Shown here: in pieces, positions 35,965 through 44,599 of the stretch
Layout of the letters: each line of letters opens with the position of its first letter
How positions within the stretch are numbered: the stretch's first letter is position 1
Source: QNYZ01 sp964577615
GTDB lineage: Bacteria; Desulfobacterota; Desulfobacteria; Desulfobacterales; QNYZ01
Length of the DNA: 64,000 nucleotides
NCBI GenBank assembly: GCA_964577615.1
Contig: CAZNZW010000002.1
Span: forward strand, 43,445-107,444
Direction of reading: 5' to 3'
Translations under genes and position numbers: made by a program
The notes under the pieces: generated by a model
What the model saw: only the letters and a program-made list of their open reading frames with translations
What the model was told of the DNA's origin: nothing
The model's database searches: none

Positions 35965-36966
35965 TCAGGATTGTCCGACCATGGCTGCCAGATCCAGCAG
36001 GCGGTTGGAATATCCGGTTTCGTTGTCATACCAGGACATGACCTTGACCATGTCATCGATGACGTAGGTACTGAGCGAATCCACGTTTGAAGAAATGGTT
36101 ACGCCATTGTAGTCGATGGAGACCAGGGGCTCTTCGCTGTATCCCAGGAGCCCTTTCAAGGGGCCTTCGGCCGCTTCTTTCAGGGCGTTGTTCACGTCTG
36201 AAACCGTTACGCCTTTTTTCTCAATGTTGACGACCAGATCCACGATGGACACATTGGGCGTGGGGACGCGGATCGCCAGACCGTTGAGCTTGCCGGAAAG
36301 CTCGGGCAGCACCAGGGCGACGGCTTTTGCGGCGCCGGTGGTTGTCGGGATCATCGACATGGCGGCCGCCCGGGCCCGGCGCAGGTCTTTGTGGGGAAAA
36401 TCGACCAGGCGCTGGCCACCGGTGTATGCATGCACGGTTGTCATCAACCCCTGTCTGATACCAAAATTTTCCAGCAGGACCTTGGCCACGGGGGCCAGAC
36501 AATTGGTGGTACAGGAGGCGTTGGAAATGATATGATGGGTTTTGGGGTCGTATTGGCTTGAATTGACGCCCATGACAATGGTGATGTCCGGCTCCTTGGC
36601 CGGCGCTGAAATGACGACTTTACGCGCGCCGGCCGCCAGATGCTTGGCGGCACCTTCCCGGTCCCTGAAAATACCGGTGCATTCAGCCACGACATCGACT
36701 CCGTTATCCTGCCAGTTTAATTTGGCCGGGTCGGAAATTGTTGTGTAGGGAATGGCCCGGCCATCGACAATAATGGCGTTGTCTCCCGTTTCCACCGTGT
36801 GCGCCAGACGACCGTGAACCGAGTCGTACTTGAGCAGATGGGCCATGGTTTTAATATCCGTCAGATCGTTGATGCCGACAACGTCCACCTCGGGGTGGGC
36901 CAGGGCGGCCCTGAATACCATACGGCCGATACGGCCGAACCCGTTTATACCGATTTTTACGCTCAT
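35965..36966 (-). CDS. gap: Type I glyceraldehyde-3-phosphate dehydrogenase
   Basis: 333 residues. NAD site INGFGRIGRMVFR; catalytic Cys in SNASCTTNCLAPVAK; conserved His and Arg follow in the catalytic domain, and the C-terminal signature WYDNETGYSNRLLDL is complete. AAGGAGAAATC precedes ATG. NINDLTD-like sequence after the second beta strand suggests NAD rather than NADP. First gene of the gap-tpiA-secG-tRNA-Leu run, 103 bp downstream of the PTS EIIA gene on the same strand. Confidence 0.96.
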   Translation of the reverse strand: MSVKIGINGFGRIGRMVFRAALAHPEVDVVGINDLTDIKTMAHLLKYDSVHGRLAHTVETGDNAIIVDGRAIPYTTISDPAKLNWQDNGVDVVAECTGIFRDREGAAKHLAAGARKVVISAPAKEPDITIVMGVNSSQYDPKTHHIISNASCTTNCLAPVAKVLLENFGIRQGLMTTVHAYTGGQRLVDFPHKDLRRARAAAMSMIPTTTGAAKAVALVLPELSGKLNGLAIRVPTPNVSIVDLVVNIEKKGVTVSDVNNALKEAAEGPLKGLLGYSEEPLVSIDYNGVTISSNVDSLSTYVIDDMVKVMSWYDNETGYSNRLLDLAAMVGQS

Positions 36967-37069
36967 GATTTCTCCTTATGTGGGTAAAATTTGGATCTGT
37001 TTCGATGCCGGGACGGTTTTTTTCGTCAGTGCCCGGAGCAATTGTGACCAATGACAGGGGGGCAGCCCG

Positions 37070-37495
37070 TCAGCACGACTCTCGCTTGTTTCCCTTTAAA
37101 ATCCGTGACGCCATCGCGATACTTTTCTTCCCGTATTCTTCAAGTGCCTGGACCATCTCCGTCAGGTTTTTACCCTCCCGGGTATCGATTGCCTTAATCA
37201 GGATGGGGAGGTTGACGCCGGTCAGCACCTCCACCCGGTCCTCTTCCAGAAACGAGTAGCTCAGGTTCGAAGGCGTCCCGCCGAACATGTCGGTTAAAAT
37301 TAAGACCCCCCGGGGGTGGTATACTGATTTGATTCCCGCACTGATTTTATCATGCAGCTTCTGGACATCATCCTTTAAATCAATGGATATCGCCATCACG
37401 GATTCAGGCCTGGCGCCGATAATAAATCCGGCGGCATCGATCAGTACCGAGCCGATCTGTTCATGGGTGACAAGTAATATACCAATCATTTTCAA
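37070..37495 (-). CDS. PTS EIIA domain protein, mannose/fructose (Man) family
   Basis: 141-residue stand-alone EIIA of the mannose class. His11 in LLVTHEQIG is the phosphorylation site. ILTDMFGGTPSNLS is the family core, with Asp near the active site. No EIIB, EIIC or EIID gene lies in the window, so a regulatory role seems more likely than sugar import. It is the last gene of the kdsA-rpoN-ptsN-rapZ cluster, 27 bp after rapZ. HPr and enzyme I, needed to phosphorylate it, are not encoded here. Confidence 0.88.
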   Translation of the reverse strand: MKMIGILLVTHEQIGSVLIDAAGFIIGARPESVMAISIDLKDDVQKLHDKISAGIKSVYHPRGVLILTDMFGGTPSNLSYSFLEEDRVEVLTGVNLPILIKAIDTREGKNLTEMVQALEEYGKKSIAMASRILKGNKRESC

Positions 37496-37522
37496 TCTTT
37501 CAATAGTGGTTGATATGATTTT

Positions 37523-38401
37523 TTAATTACGGTTAATATCCCGATGCGTGACCACGACTTCGCGATCCGGACGGGCAATATGCGTGTATACTTCCTGCGC
37601 AATGACCACTGACCGGTGGTGGCCGCCGGTACATCCAATGGCAATCGTCAGGTACGCCTTTCCTTCTTTTTTATATAATGGCATCAGATAGTCAAGCAAA
37701 TCCAGATAGCGGGCCATAAATCGGCTGGTCTGGGCGTCTTGCAGGACGAATGATTTCACCTGCTCGGCCGTGCCGGTCAGGGGCCTGAGCACCGGATCAA
37801 AATAGGGGTTCTTTAAAAAGCGGACATCCATAATATGGTCGGCATCATGGGGGATGCCATGCATGAAACCAAATGACATAATATGGATACGCATGGGAAT
37901 GTCAATGTTGTGGGCCCGGGCAATCTGCTGGATAACGCTTTTCAGGTCGTGCACCGTATATCGACTGGTGTCGATAATCCGGTCCGCTTCATTTTCCAGG
38001 TGGCGCAATTGTTTTTTGTCTGCCTCGATACTCGCCAGAAGGTTGGTCCCGTCGTGAAACGGATGGTGCCGCCGGGTTTGACTGTAACGCTGCATCAGGG
38101 TTTCGGTGTCTGCGCAAAGGAAAAGCAGGGTGAACGCAAACCCCTGTGTTTTCAGATTGCGGATAATATTCTGGTATGAATTGAGGAAATTTTTTTCCCG
38201 TGAATCCATGACAAACGCGTAGCCCTTGGCCGTCAATCCCCTGCTTGTAATCAGTTCTGTAAATTTAGGTAAAAGGGCCATCGGCATATTGTCCACACAA
38301 TAGAAACCGGTGTCTTCCAGGGCCGCGAGTGCGGTGCTCTTCCCGGAACCGGCATGGCCGGTGATGATAATGAACTGCAGTGATTCGGAAGGCGAGGGCA
38401 C
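37523..38401 (-). CDS. rapZ: RNase adapter/nucleotide-binding protein RapZ (YvcJ family)
   Basis: 292 residues. Walker A GHAGSGKST near the N terminus; MDSREKNF and ETLMQRYSQTRRHHP typical of the family; C-terminal domain with SFGFMHGIP, DVRFLKNPYFDP and IAIGCTGGHHRSVVIAQ, the segment that binds small metabolites and RNA in RapZ. In E. coli RapZ links the GlcN-6-P level to GlmZ sRNA decay; in other phyla the role is less clear. It is 3 bp after ptsN, so the two are translated together. Confidence 0.92.
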   Translation of the reverse strand: MPSPSESLQFIIITGHAGSGKSTALAALEDTGFYCVDNMPMALLPKFTELITSRGLTAKGYAFVMDSREKNFLNSYQNIIRNLKTQGFAFTLLFLCADTETLMQRYSQTRRHHPFHDGTNLLASIEADKKQLRHLENEADRIIDTSRYTVHDLKSVIQQIARAHNIDIPMRIHIMSFGFMHGIPHDADHIMDVRFLKNPYFDPVLRPLTGTAEQVKSFVLQDAQTSRFMARYLDLLDYLMPLYKKEGKAYLTIAIGCTGGHHRSVVIAQEVYTHIARPDREVVVTHRDINRN

Positions 38402-38404
38402 CGG

Positions 38405-38863
38405 TTAAAAATCCTCATCGCTGGACTGGATAACCGTGTATACTTCATCGGCATTCCGGGCGTTTATCAACGCCTGACGGAACAGGTCGTTTTTTAACAG
38501 CCGGGAAATCCGGGCCAGGAGCTTGAGGTGCAGGCCGGCGGCCTCTTCGGGCGCCAGGAGGAGAAAGAAAATGTACGTCCGTTTGCCGTCAATGGATTCG
38601 AAATCGACGCCTTTGCGGCTCAAGCCAACCCCCATCACAAGGGAAGGCAGGCCTTTCAGTTTGCCGTGGGGAATACCGATGCCATTGCCGATACCCGTGC
38701 TTCCCAGCCGTTCGCGGCTCATGATGCCCTCTACCAGGGTGTTTTGATCCGTATGCGTCAGCTGCGCAATGGGGGTGATTAATTCCTCGATCACCCCCAT
38801 CTTGTCCGTTGCTTTCAAATCGGTGACAATGGCTTCTTTTTTCAGCATGTCTAACAGTTTCAT
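38405..38863 (-). CDS. ptsN: PTS nitrogen-regulatory EIIA (PtsN)
   Basis: 152-residue EIIA-Ntr. The phosphorylated His lies in GNGIGIPHGKL (about residue 66). RERLGSTGIGNG before it and LLAPEEAAGLHLKLLARISRLL after it are standard. Part of the nitrogen PTS, which passes phosphate from PEP to regulators rather than sugars. Between hpf (7 bp) and rapZ (3 bp), the common order downstream of rpoN. Confidence 0.93.
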   Translation of the reverse strand: MKLLDMLKKEAIVTDLKATDKMGVIEELITPIAQLTHTDQNTLVEGIMSRERLGSTGIGNGIGIPHGKLKGLPSLVMGVGLSRKGVDFESIDGKRTYIFFLLLAPEEAAGLHLKLLARISRLLKNDLFRQALINARNADEVYTVIQSSDEDF

Positions 38864-38870
38864 GGGGAAA

Positions 38871-39398
38871 CTACCTGTTGGGTTGAATCAGTCCAAAGTC
38901 TCCGTTTTTGCGCCGGTATAATACATTAACCGTTTCGCTGCGGGCATCCGTAAAGACGAGGAAATTATCTTTGATTAATTCTAACTGCATGATCGCCTCT
39001 TCGATGTCCATGGGCTTGTATTCGATGGACTGGACGACGATGCGCTGGGCGGTTTCGGGTGCCGCCGGGGCTTCTTCGGTGAGCGCCTGTATTTTTCCCC
39101 GTCGCTGGCCTTTATGGTCACGGACCTTTTCCCTGTTTTTCTTGATCTGAATATCTAATTTGTCCATCACTTTATCGATGGAAGAGTACATATCCTCGGT
39201 TTCTTCCTTACCCATTATATTTAAACGGTCACCGATAATGTTAATCTCTGCCGTGTGACGAAATTTTTCCACGGAAAGAACGACATTGGCACTGGCCGGA
39301 TTGTCCAGATATTTATCGAATCGATCCAGTTTCGAGCTGACGTAATTCGACAGATGGTCTGATGGTTCGATTTTTTTAAAAGTAACAGATGTTTGCAT
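38871..39398 (-). CDS. hpf: Ribosome hibernation-promoting factor, long form
   Basis: 175 residues from the ATG at 39398, with AAGGAGG upstream; the longer open frame upstream has no homology. The N-terminal S30AE domain (VTFKKIEPSDHLSNYVSSKLDRFDKYL, HTAEINIIGDRLNIMGKEE, DMYSSIDKVMDKLD) binds the 30S decoding site. The C-terminal domain (QSIEYKPMDIEEAIMQLELI, FVFTDARSETVNVLYRRKNGDFGLI) makes 70S dimers, so this is the long form. About 200 bp separate it from rpoN; a promoter may lie there, but I see no clear sigma54 site. Confidence 0.93.
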   Translation of the reverse strand: MQTSVTFKKIEPSDHLSNYVSSKLDRFDKYLDNPASANVVLSVEKFRHTAEINIIGDRLNIMGKEETEDMYSSIDKVMDKLDIQIKKNREKVRDHKGQRRGKIQALTEEAPAAPETAQRIVVQSIEYKPMDIEEAIMQLELIKDNFLVFTDARSETVNVLYRRKNGDFGLIQPNR

Positions 39399-39600
39399 GC
39401 AGGCCTCCTTTTTATTAAAGAAACAGTTTAAGGGTGCGCCTAACGGGGGTGAGACAGTGTTTTTGTTCCTGGGTTGCCAGTTGACTGTATCGGGTGGTCT
39501 GGGAAAATATCGAAATACGCCGGGCCTTTCTGCGCAATGAGGTTTTAACCGATGCGCGTCGGAGGATTGGAATCGGTCATTCATGCAGGCGCATGATGGA

Positions 39601-41028
39601 TCAACAAAGCTGTTTGCGTTTGCTCGATGGTAAAATATTAAGCAGTTCCCGGTATTTTGCAACTGTCCGTCTGGCAATATTGATGTTGTCATTTTCTAAG
39701 ATTTCGCAGATTTTCTTGTCGCTGTATGGTTTTTTCGGGTTTTCCGATTCAATAATATGTTTGATTTTATCTTTGACGCTGGCCGAAGCAATCGCCTCGC
39801 CATGAAATCGATTGATGGGACTGTTGAAAAAATACTTCAACTCGAAAATGCCCTGGGGCGTGTATGCGTATTTGTTGGTTGTGACGCGGCTGATTGTTGA
39901 TTCATGCATCTCAATATCTTCGGCCACATCCCGCAATACCATCGGTTTTAGGTGGCCGACGCCCTTTTCGAAAAAATCCCGCTGAAAACGCAGAATGCTT
40001 TCCATGACCCGGTAAATGGTTTTTTTCCGCTGGTAAACGCTTCGGATGAGCCAGGTGGCCGAGCGAAGTTTTTCGCGGATATACTCTTTTTCCTTGCCTG
40101 ATACCTGGTCGGCTCCCGTGAGACATCTGCGATAAAGCGCATTGATCCTCAATCGGGGCAGGCCGTTATCGTTGAGCAGGATGACGAATTCGTCGTCGTA
40201 TTTATAAACATGCACATCGGGCGTGATGTGTCGCGGCGGTTCATCTGAATATAGCCGCCCCGGTTTGGGTTCCAGCCCCTGGATGATCTTAACGGCCTGC
40301 AGTACCTGCTGGCGATCGGCGCCGAGCGCCCGGCAGATGGCGGTGATGTTCCGGTTTTCGAGATTTGTCAGGTGGTGCGAAATAATATCTTCCACCAGGC
40401 TGTTTTCCAGCCCCAGGTGTCTGGCCTGGATCAGAAGCGATTCCGGCAGATTGCGGGCGCATATGCCCAGTGGATCGAACCGCTGCATTAAGCCGAGCAC
40501 CTGCTCGACGGTTTCCGGTGACGTGGTGACCAGCCCGGCAATTTCATCCACGGAGACATCCAGATACCCATCGGCAGTCAGGTTTCCCACAATCAGACTG
40601 CCGATTTCTTTTTCCAGGTCACTGGGGCCGGTCATCATCAGCTGCCAGAGCAGGTGGTCCTGCAGGGATTGTTTTTTAACCAGAAAACGGTCAAATTCAG
40701 TATGCTCCCGCCGCTCGATTTCATAACTGGTCCGGCCGGGGGTGTTGTATTCATCGATAAAATTACGCCAGTCGACGTCGTCGGGGATATTGCCGTCAAA
40801 CTCGACTTCATCCGGGCCTTTTGTTTCAGCGGTCTCGGATTCTTTCTTAACCGGTTGTATTTCTTCCTCAACAGCTTCTTCGAGTACCGGATTCTCCTGC
40901 AGTTCCTGCTGAATTGTTTCCATCAGCTCCAGGCGGGATAACTGCAGAAGTTTAATCGCCATCTGAAGCTGGGGCGTCATCACCAGCTGCTGGGTCAGTT
41001 TGAGTTGTTGTCTGAGTTCAAGAGCCAT
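39601..41028 (-). CDS. rpoN: RNA polymerase sigma-54 factor
   Basis: 475 residues. Region I is the Gln/Leu-rich activator-interaction part (LRQQLKLTQQLVMTPQLQMA). An acidic region II (about 60-110) is followed by the core-binding domain, a helix-turn-helix (DVAEDIEMHESTISRVTTNKY) and the C-terminal RpoN box ARRTVAKYRELLNI, which reads the -24 element. Length is normal. It starts 2 bp after lptB, so LPS-export genes and the sigma factor are in one transcript. Confidence 0.97.
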   Translation of the reverse strand: MALELRQQLKLTQQLVMTPQLQMAIKLLQLSRLELMETIQQELQENPVLEEAVEEEIQPVKKESETAETKGPDEVEFDGNIPDDVDWRNFIDEYNTPGRTSYEIERREHTEFDRFLVKKQSLQDHLLWQLMMTGPSDLEKEIGSLIVGNLTADGYLDVSVDEIAGLVTTSPETVEQVLGLMQRFDPLGICARNLPESLLIQARHLGLENSLVEDIISHHLTNLENRNITAICRALGADRQQVLQAVKIIQGLEPKPGRLYSDEPPRHITPDVHVYKYDDEFVILLNDNGLPRLRINALYRRCLTGADQVSGKEKEYIREKLRSATWLIRSVYQRKKTIYRVMESILRFQRDFFEKGVGHLKPMVLRDVAEDIEMHESTISRVTTNKYAYTPQGIFELKYFFNSPINRFHGEAIASASVKDKIKHIIESENPKKPYSDKKICEILENDNINIARRTVAKYRELLNILPSSKRKQLC

Positions 41029-41029
41029 T

Positions 41030-41755
41030 TTATGATAACCGAAATTCGTCCCCTAAATAGATACGTCTGGCGGTTTCGCTGGCGGCGATCTTTTCCGGAG
41101 ATCCGGATTCGATGACTTTTCCATCACTTAAGATGTAAGCCTTGTCGCAAACCGTCAAGGTTTCCCTGACGTTGTGGTCTGATATCAGGGTACCGATGCC
41201 ACGATCTTTCAAATGTCCGATGATTTTTTTAATGTCGATGACAGCCAGCGGATCAATCCCGGCAAAGGGCTCATCCAGCAGCATGAAGGCCGGATTCGTG
41301 ACCAGGGCCCGTGAAATTTCCAGCCGGCGTTTTTCACCGCCGGACAGCACGGCGGCTTTCTGGCTTCCCAGATGTTTGATACCCAGCTCTTCAAGCAGCT
41401 GATCGGCTCTCTTTTTCTGATCGGCACCGGACAGCGGCATGGTTTCAAGAATGGCCAGCAGGTTCTGGCGGACAGTGAGTTTTCGAAAAATGGATGTTTC
41501 CTGGGGCAGATAGCCGACCCCTTTGCGGGCCCGCTGGTACATGGGGTTATCGGTTATATCCACGTCATCGAAAAAAACCTGGCCGCTATCGGGCCGAATC
41601 ATGCCGATGCTCATGTAGAACGTTGTTGTTTTCCCGGCGCCGTTGGGCCCCAGAAGGCCCACAACACGTCCGCTCTCTATATCCATGTTGACGGAATCGA
41701 CCACGCGGCGTCCGCCATAGGTTTTCTGAAGGTTTTTTAATGCGAGCCGGTGCAC
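41030..41755 (-). CDS. lptB: LPS export ABC transporter ATP-binding protein
   Basis: 241 residues. Walker A GPNGAGKTTTFYMSIG, LptB-type FDDVDITDNPMYQRARKGVGYLPQE, signature LSGGEKRRLEISRAL, Walker B FMLLDEPFAGIDPLAV, switch His in LISDHNVRETL. With LptFG it extracts LPS from the inner membrane; lptF/lptG are not in the window. Located between lptA (43 bp) and rpoN (2 bp). Confidence 0.96.
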   Translation of the reverse strand: MHRLALKNLQKTYGGRRVVDSVNMDIESGRVVGLLGPNGAGKTTTFYMSIGMIRPDSGQVFFDDVDITDNPMYQRARKGVGYLPQETSIFRKLTVRQNLLAILETMPLSGADQKKRADQLLEELGIKHLGSQKAAVLSGGEKRRLEISRALVTNPAFMLLDEPFAGIDPLAVIDIKKIIGHLKDRGIGTLISDHNVRETLTVCDKAYILSDGKVIESGSPEKIAASETARRIYLGDEFRLS

Positions 41756-41798
41756 CGTTGTCTATCCTAATGTTGTCATGTGAACGTTTTTTGGAAAA

Positions 41799-42377
41799 CT
41801 ACTGTTTCTTAAGCCCTTTGTCCGGATAAATGATGGCTTCCACCTGCTCTCCCTCGTTGCGCTCCACGTGAATCTGGCCATCCGTCCACATGACGATTTT
41901 ATTCCCGGTAATAAAAGTATTGCCGCTGGATACCTTGGCCGGGGTGCCGGTGAGAATGATTTTTTTATCCACCAGCCTGTATTCGGCCCGTTTGGCAAAG
42001 GCAACGCGGTTATCCATCCGGATCTTGACGCTTTCCATCGCAATAATCCGTTCAATGGAATTGTCGCCCGGACTCGATTGTCCCTCAACCAGCGAGCCTT
42101 TTTTAAAAAAGAGTTTCAAGCGTTGACAGGTAATCACCGTATCTCCCTGAACCGCCCGGACATGTCCCTTGAACTCGGCGGTGTTTTTCGTGCTGTTGGC
42201 TACCAGTGTATCCGATTTGATCTGTATTTTATCCTTTTCGGAATGGATGTTCGAATACAACGGATTTTCATCTGCCCCGGCGGCCTGAATCCAAAAGCCG
42301 CCGCTGATTAAACCGGCTGTTGCCAGGATCACGACAAGCAGCCCCCCTAAACTAGAATAATAATTTTTTGTCTCCAC
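41799..42377 (-). CDS. lptA: LPS transport periplasmic protein LptA
   Basis: 192 residues with a signal-type N terminus (about residues 9-34, LVVILATAGLISGGFWIQAAGA) and an OstA/LptA beta-jellyroll: IQIKSDTLVANSTKNTAEFKG, VRAVQGDTVITCQRLKLFF, and further strands. Forms the periplasmic bridge between LptC and LptD. Its start overlaps the end of lptC by 26 bp, so translation is coupled. Confidence 0.9.
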   Translation of the reverse strand: METKNYYSSLGGLLVVILATAGLISGGFWIQAAGADENPLYSNIHSEKDKIQIKSDTLVANSTKNTAEFKGHVRAVQGDTVITCQRLKLFFKKGSLVEGQSSPGDNSIERIIAMESVKIRMDNRVAFAKRAEYRLVDKKIILTGTPAKVSSGNTFITGNKIVMWTDGQIHVERNEGEQVEAIIYPDKGLKKQ

Positions 42378-42951
42378 TGAAGATACCCATGACGTTGCCC
42401 TTAAAAAGGGACTGGTTTTTGGTTAAATTGTAAATCATGGAGTCGGCCATCAAAGTCGATGATCTGTCTGTAATAGCCAGCGGCGTCGGTGATGTCAACG
42501 TACGGCTCCGGTCCTCGTATCTTAATGCGTCGGTAATCATTTTATAATTCTTGTTAATTATAACGACATTTCCAGATACCTCAATATCTTTTGTGTCGGT
42601 CTGGATCGTTCCCCGGTCGGCCGTCAGCTTGACTTCGCCGCCATCTTTTAAAAAAAATATGACGGAAACATCTTTCAGCCGGGCCATTTTTTTATTTTTG
42701 ACCATTTCCGCCGACGCGGCTTCCAGTTTCCATTCCGTTCGACCTTCGCGGGTGGACACCTGGTACAATCGATTCATGGATGTCTCCGAATCCGGCGTAT
42801 TTTGATGCGGGGCCGGCGGTGGTGGAGGCGGTGGCTGGCGATGGCGCATCAACAGCGCCGTCATCGCCAGAATACCAACAATCATCCCGACGGAAACAAA
42901 CAGAATAATGGTTCGACTCTTCAGTTTCATAGGATATGTTTTCGATTTCAA
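42352..42951 (-). CDS. lptC: LPS export protein LptC
   Basis: 199 residues if the TTG at 42951 is used; it has GGGAG upstream, whereas the ATG at 42930 has no ribosome site. One N-terminal membrane helix (IILFVSVGMIVGILAMTALLM), a proline-run linker (seven consecutive Pro), then the LptC jellyroll with MNRLYQVSTREGRTEWKLEA and DVSVIFFLKDGGEVKLTA. Anchors LptA to the inner-membrane LptB2FG complex. Gene order kdsC-lptC-lptA-lptB is the classic one. Confidence 0.9.
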   Translation of the reverse strand: MKSKTYPMKLKSRTIILFVSVGMIVGILAMTALLMRHRQPPPPPPPAPHQNTPDSETSMNRLYQVSTREGRTEWKLEAASAEMVKNKKMARLKDVSVIFFLKDGGEVKLTADRGTIQTDTKDIEVSGNVVIINKNYKMITDALRYEDRSRTLTSPTPLAITDRSSTLMADSMIYNLTKNQSLFKGNVMGIFSGDKKLLF

Positions 42952-42993
42952 ACGCTCCCGTTAAAATTTGAAATGGCCGGGCAGCCGATCTCT

Positions 42994-43545
42994 TCAGTCA
43001 ATAAACCGACGGTGCTTTATCTGGCCAATCATCGGTTCCCACAGATGCCGGGCTTTTAAAATCGCGTCACAAACTTCACGAACCGCGCCCCGGCCTCCGT
43101 TCAGGCGGGTAACCGCGCCGGCCGCCTGCCGGACGTCTTCGTGGGCATCCGCAACGGCGATGGGCAGGGCGACCCGGGCCATCAGGGACAGGTCAGGCAG
43201 ATCATCGCCGATGAAGGCCATGTCGCTGGCGGCGATTCCCGTTTCAGCCACCAGGGCGTCTAAAATATCCGCTTTATGCCGCAGCCCGTCATAAACCAGC
43301 CGGATCCCTAAATTTTCACATCGATGCCGCAGCGCATCGCCCATGCGGCCGGTGGCGATGCATATCTTTATATCGGCCATCTGCAGCAACTTCAGGCCAA
43401 ATCCGTCTTTGACATTAAAAACTTTTGTTTCACTGCCATCGTCGTGGTAAATAATACTCCCGTCGGTTAAAACCCCATCCACATCGAGAATGAGCAGGCG
43501 AATTCGTTTTAATGCCGCTTCGGCACCGGCGGTGAGAAAATTCAT
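42994..43545 (-). CDS. kdsC: 3-deoxy-D-manno-octulosonate 8-phosphate phosphatase
   Basis: 183-residue HAD-superfamily phosphatase of subclass C0 (no cap). Nucleophile Asp21 and Asp23 in LLILDVDGVLTDG; ATGRMGDALRHRC with the conserved motif-II region; FIGDDLPDLSLM as motif IV; C-terminal GGRGAVREVCDAIL is typical of KdsC. Releases phosphate from KDO-8-P to give KDO for the LPS inner core. Its start overlaps the kdsA stop by 4 bp. Confidence 0.94.
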   Translation of the reverse strand: MNFLTAGAEAALKRIRLLILDVDGVLTDGSIIYHDDGSETKVFNVKDGFGLKLLQMADIKICIATGRMGDALRHRCENLGIRLVYDGLRHKADILDALVAETGIAASDMAFIGDDLPDLSLMARVALPIAVADAHEDVRQAAGAVTRLNGGRGAVREVCDAILKARHLWEPMIGQIKHRRFID

Positions 43546-44372
43546 CCGGGCTGCCCGATTGCCCGCCGGATGGCCACCAGCTCTTTTAAAAGCGGTTCCA
43601 GGGCGGTGAGCGGCAATGAATTCGGGCCGTCGCAGAGGGCCTGATCCGGATCGGGGTGTACTTCCATGAAAATGCCGTCCGCCCCTGCCGCAACGGCGGC
43701 CCGGGCCAGCAGCGGGGCGTATTCGCGCTGACCGCCGGAGCGGTCGCCGCTTCCTCCGGGGAGCTGGACGCTGTGGGTGGCATCAAAAATAACGGGAACG
43801 CCCGTATCCCGAATGATCTGAATTCCCCGAAAATCAACAACCAGATTGTTATATCCGAAACTGGATCCGCGTTCTGTCACCGTCACCTGCCGGTTGCCGG
43901 TGGAATAAATTTTTTCTGTAATATTAGCGACATCCCAGGGGGATAGAAACTGGCCCTTTTTAATATTCAGCGGCTTTTTCATTCGGGCCGCGGCCAGAAG
44001 GAAGTCCGTCTGACGACATAAGAAAGCGGGTACCTGGATAATATCAAGTACTTCGGCCGCAACGGCGGCCTGCTCGGCAACGTGAATATCCGAAATGACC
44101 GGGACGCCCAGCCGATGTTTGACTTCGGATAGAATTTCCAGCCCTTTTTCCATGCCGGGGCCGCGGAAAGAGTGGATGGACGTCCGGTTGGCCTTGTCAA
44201 AGGATGCCTTGAATATAAAGGGGATGTCGAGTTTCCGGGTCAGATCGCGCAGGAACCGGGCTGTTTGAAAGGTAATGTCGGCATTTTCAATGACACAGGG
44301 GCCCATGATAAACACCAGTGGATGGCCCTGGCCGATGGCAATGGTATCAATATAAATCGGGTGAAAGGTCAT
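43542..44372 (-). CDS. kdsA: 3-deoxy-8-phosphooctulonate synthase
   Basis: 276 residues from the ATG at 44372; the upstream frame is open but not conserved and would run over the promoter. Condenses PEP with arabinose 5-phosphate to make KDO-8-P. Motifs: MGPCVIENAD, FKASFDKANRTSIHSFRGPG, SDIHVAEQAAVAAEVLDIIQVPAFLCRQTDFL, KKGQFLSPWD, FDATHSVQLPGG and MEVHPDPDQALCDGPNSLPL. Cys in FLCRQ and MGPCVIE are as in other KdsA enzymes. First gene of the kds-lpt-rpoN operon, about 34 nt after the predicted transcription start. Confidence 0.96.
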   Translation of the reverse strand: MTFHPIYIDTIAIGQGHPLVFIMGPCVIENADITFQTARFLRDLTRKLDIPFIFKASFDKANRTSIHSFRGPGMEKGLEILSEVKHRLGVPVISDIHVAEQAAVAAEVLDIIQVPAFLCRQTDFLLAAARMKKPLNIKKGQFLSPWDVANITEKIYSTGNRQVTVTERGSSFGYNNLVVDFRGIQIIRDTGVPVIFDATHSVQLPGGSGDRSGGQREYAPLLARAAVAAGADGIFMEVHPDPDQALCDGPNSLPLTALEPLLKELVAIRRAIGQPG

Positions 44373-44412
44373 TTTTTCTCTTTCGGTACAGTTTTTGCAA
44401 TGTCTGAAGACA

Positions 44413-44441
44413 AATTTATATGGTCTCATCTGAAATGTCAA
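44413..44441 (-). promoter_or_regulatory. Sigma70-type promoter for the kdsA-lpt-rpoN operon
   Basis: On the minus strand a perfect TTGACA (44436-44441) is followed 17 bp later by TAAATT (44413-44418); TATAAA overlaps it at 15-bp spacing. Transcription would begin near 44406 and give a short leader before the kdsA ATG at 44372. Confidence 0.6.
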
Positions 44442-44599
44442 GCTGTGAAAATATCGAAAGACCCCTTGATTACGGGGAGGATACTTGTTATCTGCTTGTT
44501 TTACGGGCGATTGAGGCTGCCCGAATGGAAAGATATTCGCGACCATCTCAACCGGTGGTCTGATGATGACCTTGTTTCGGTCAGATCCAATATGTATAA

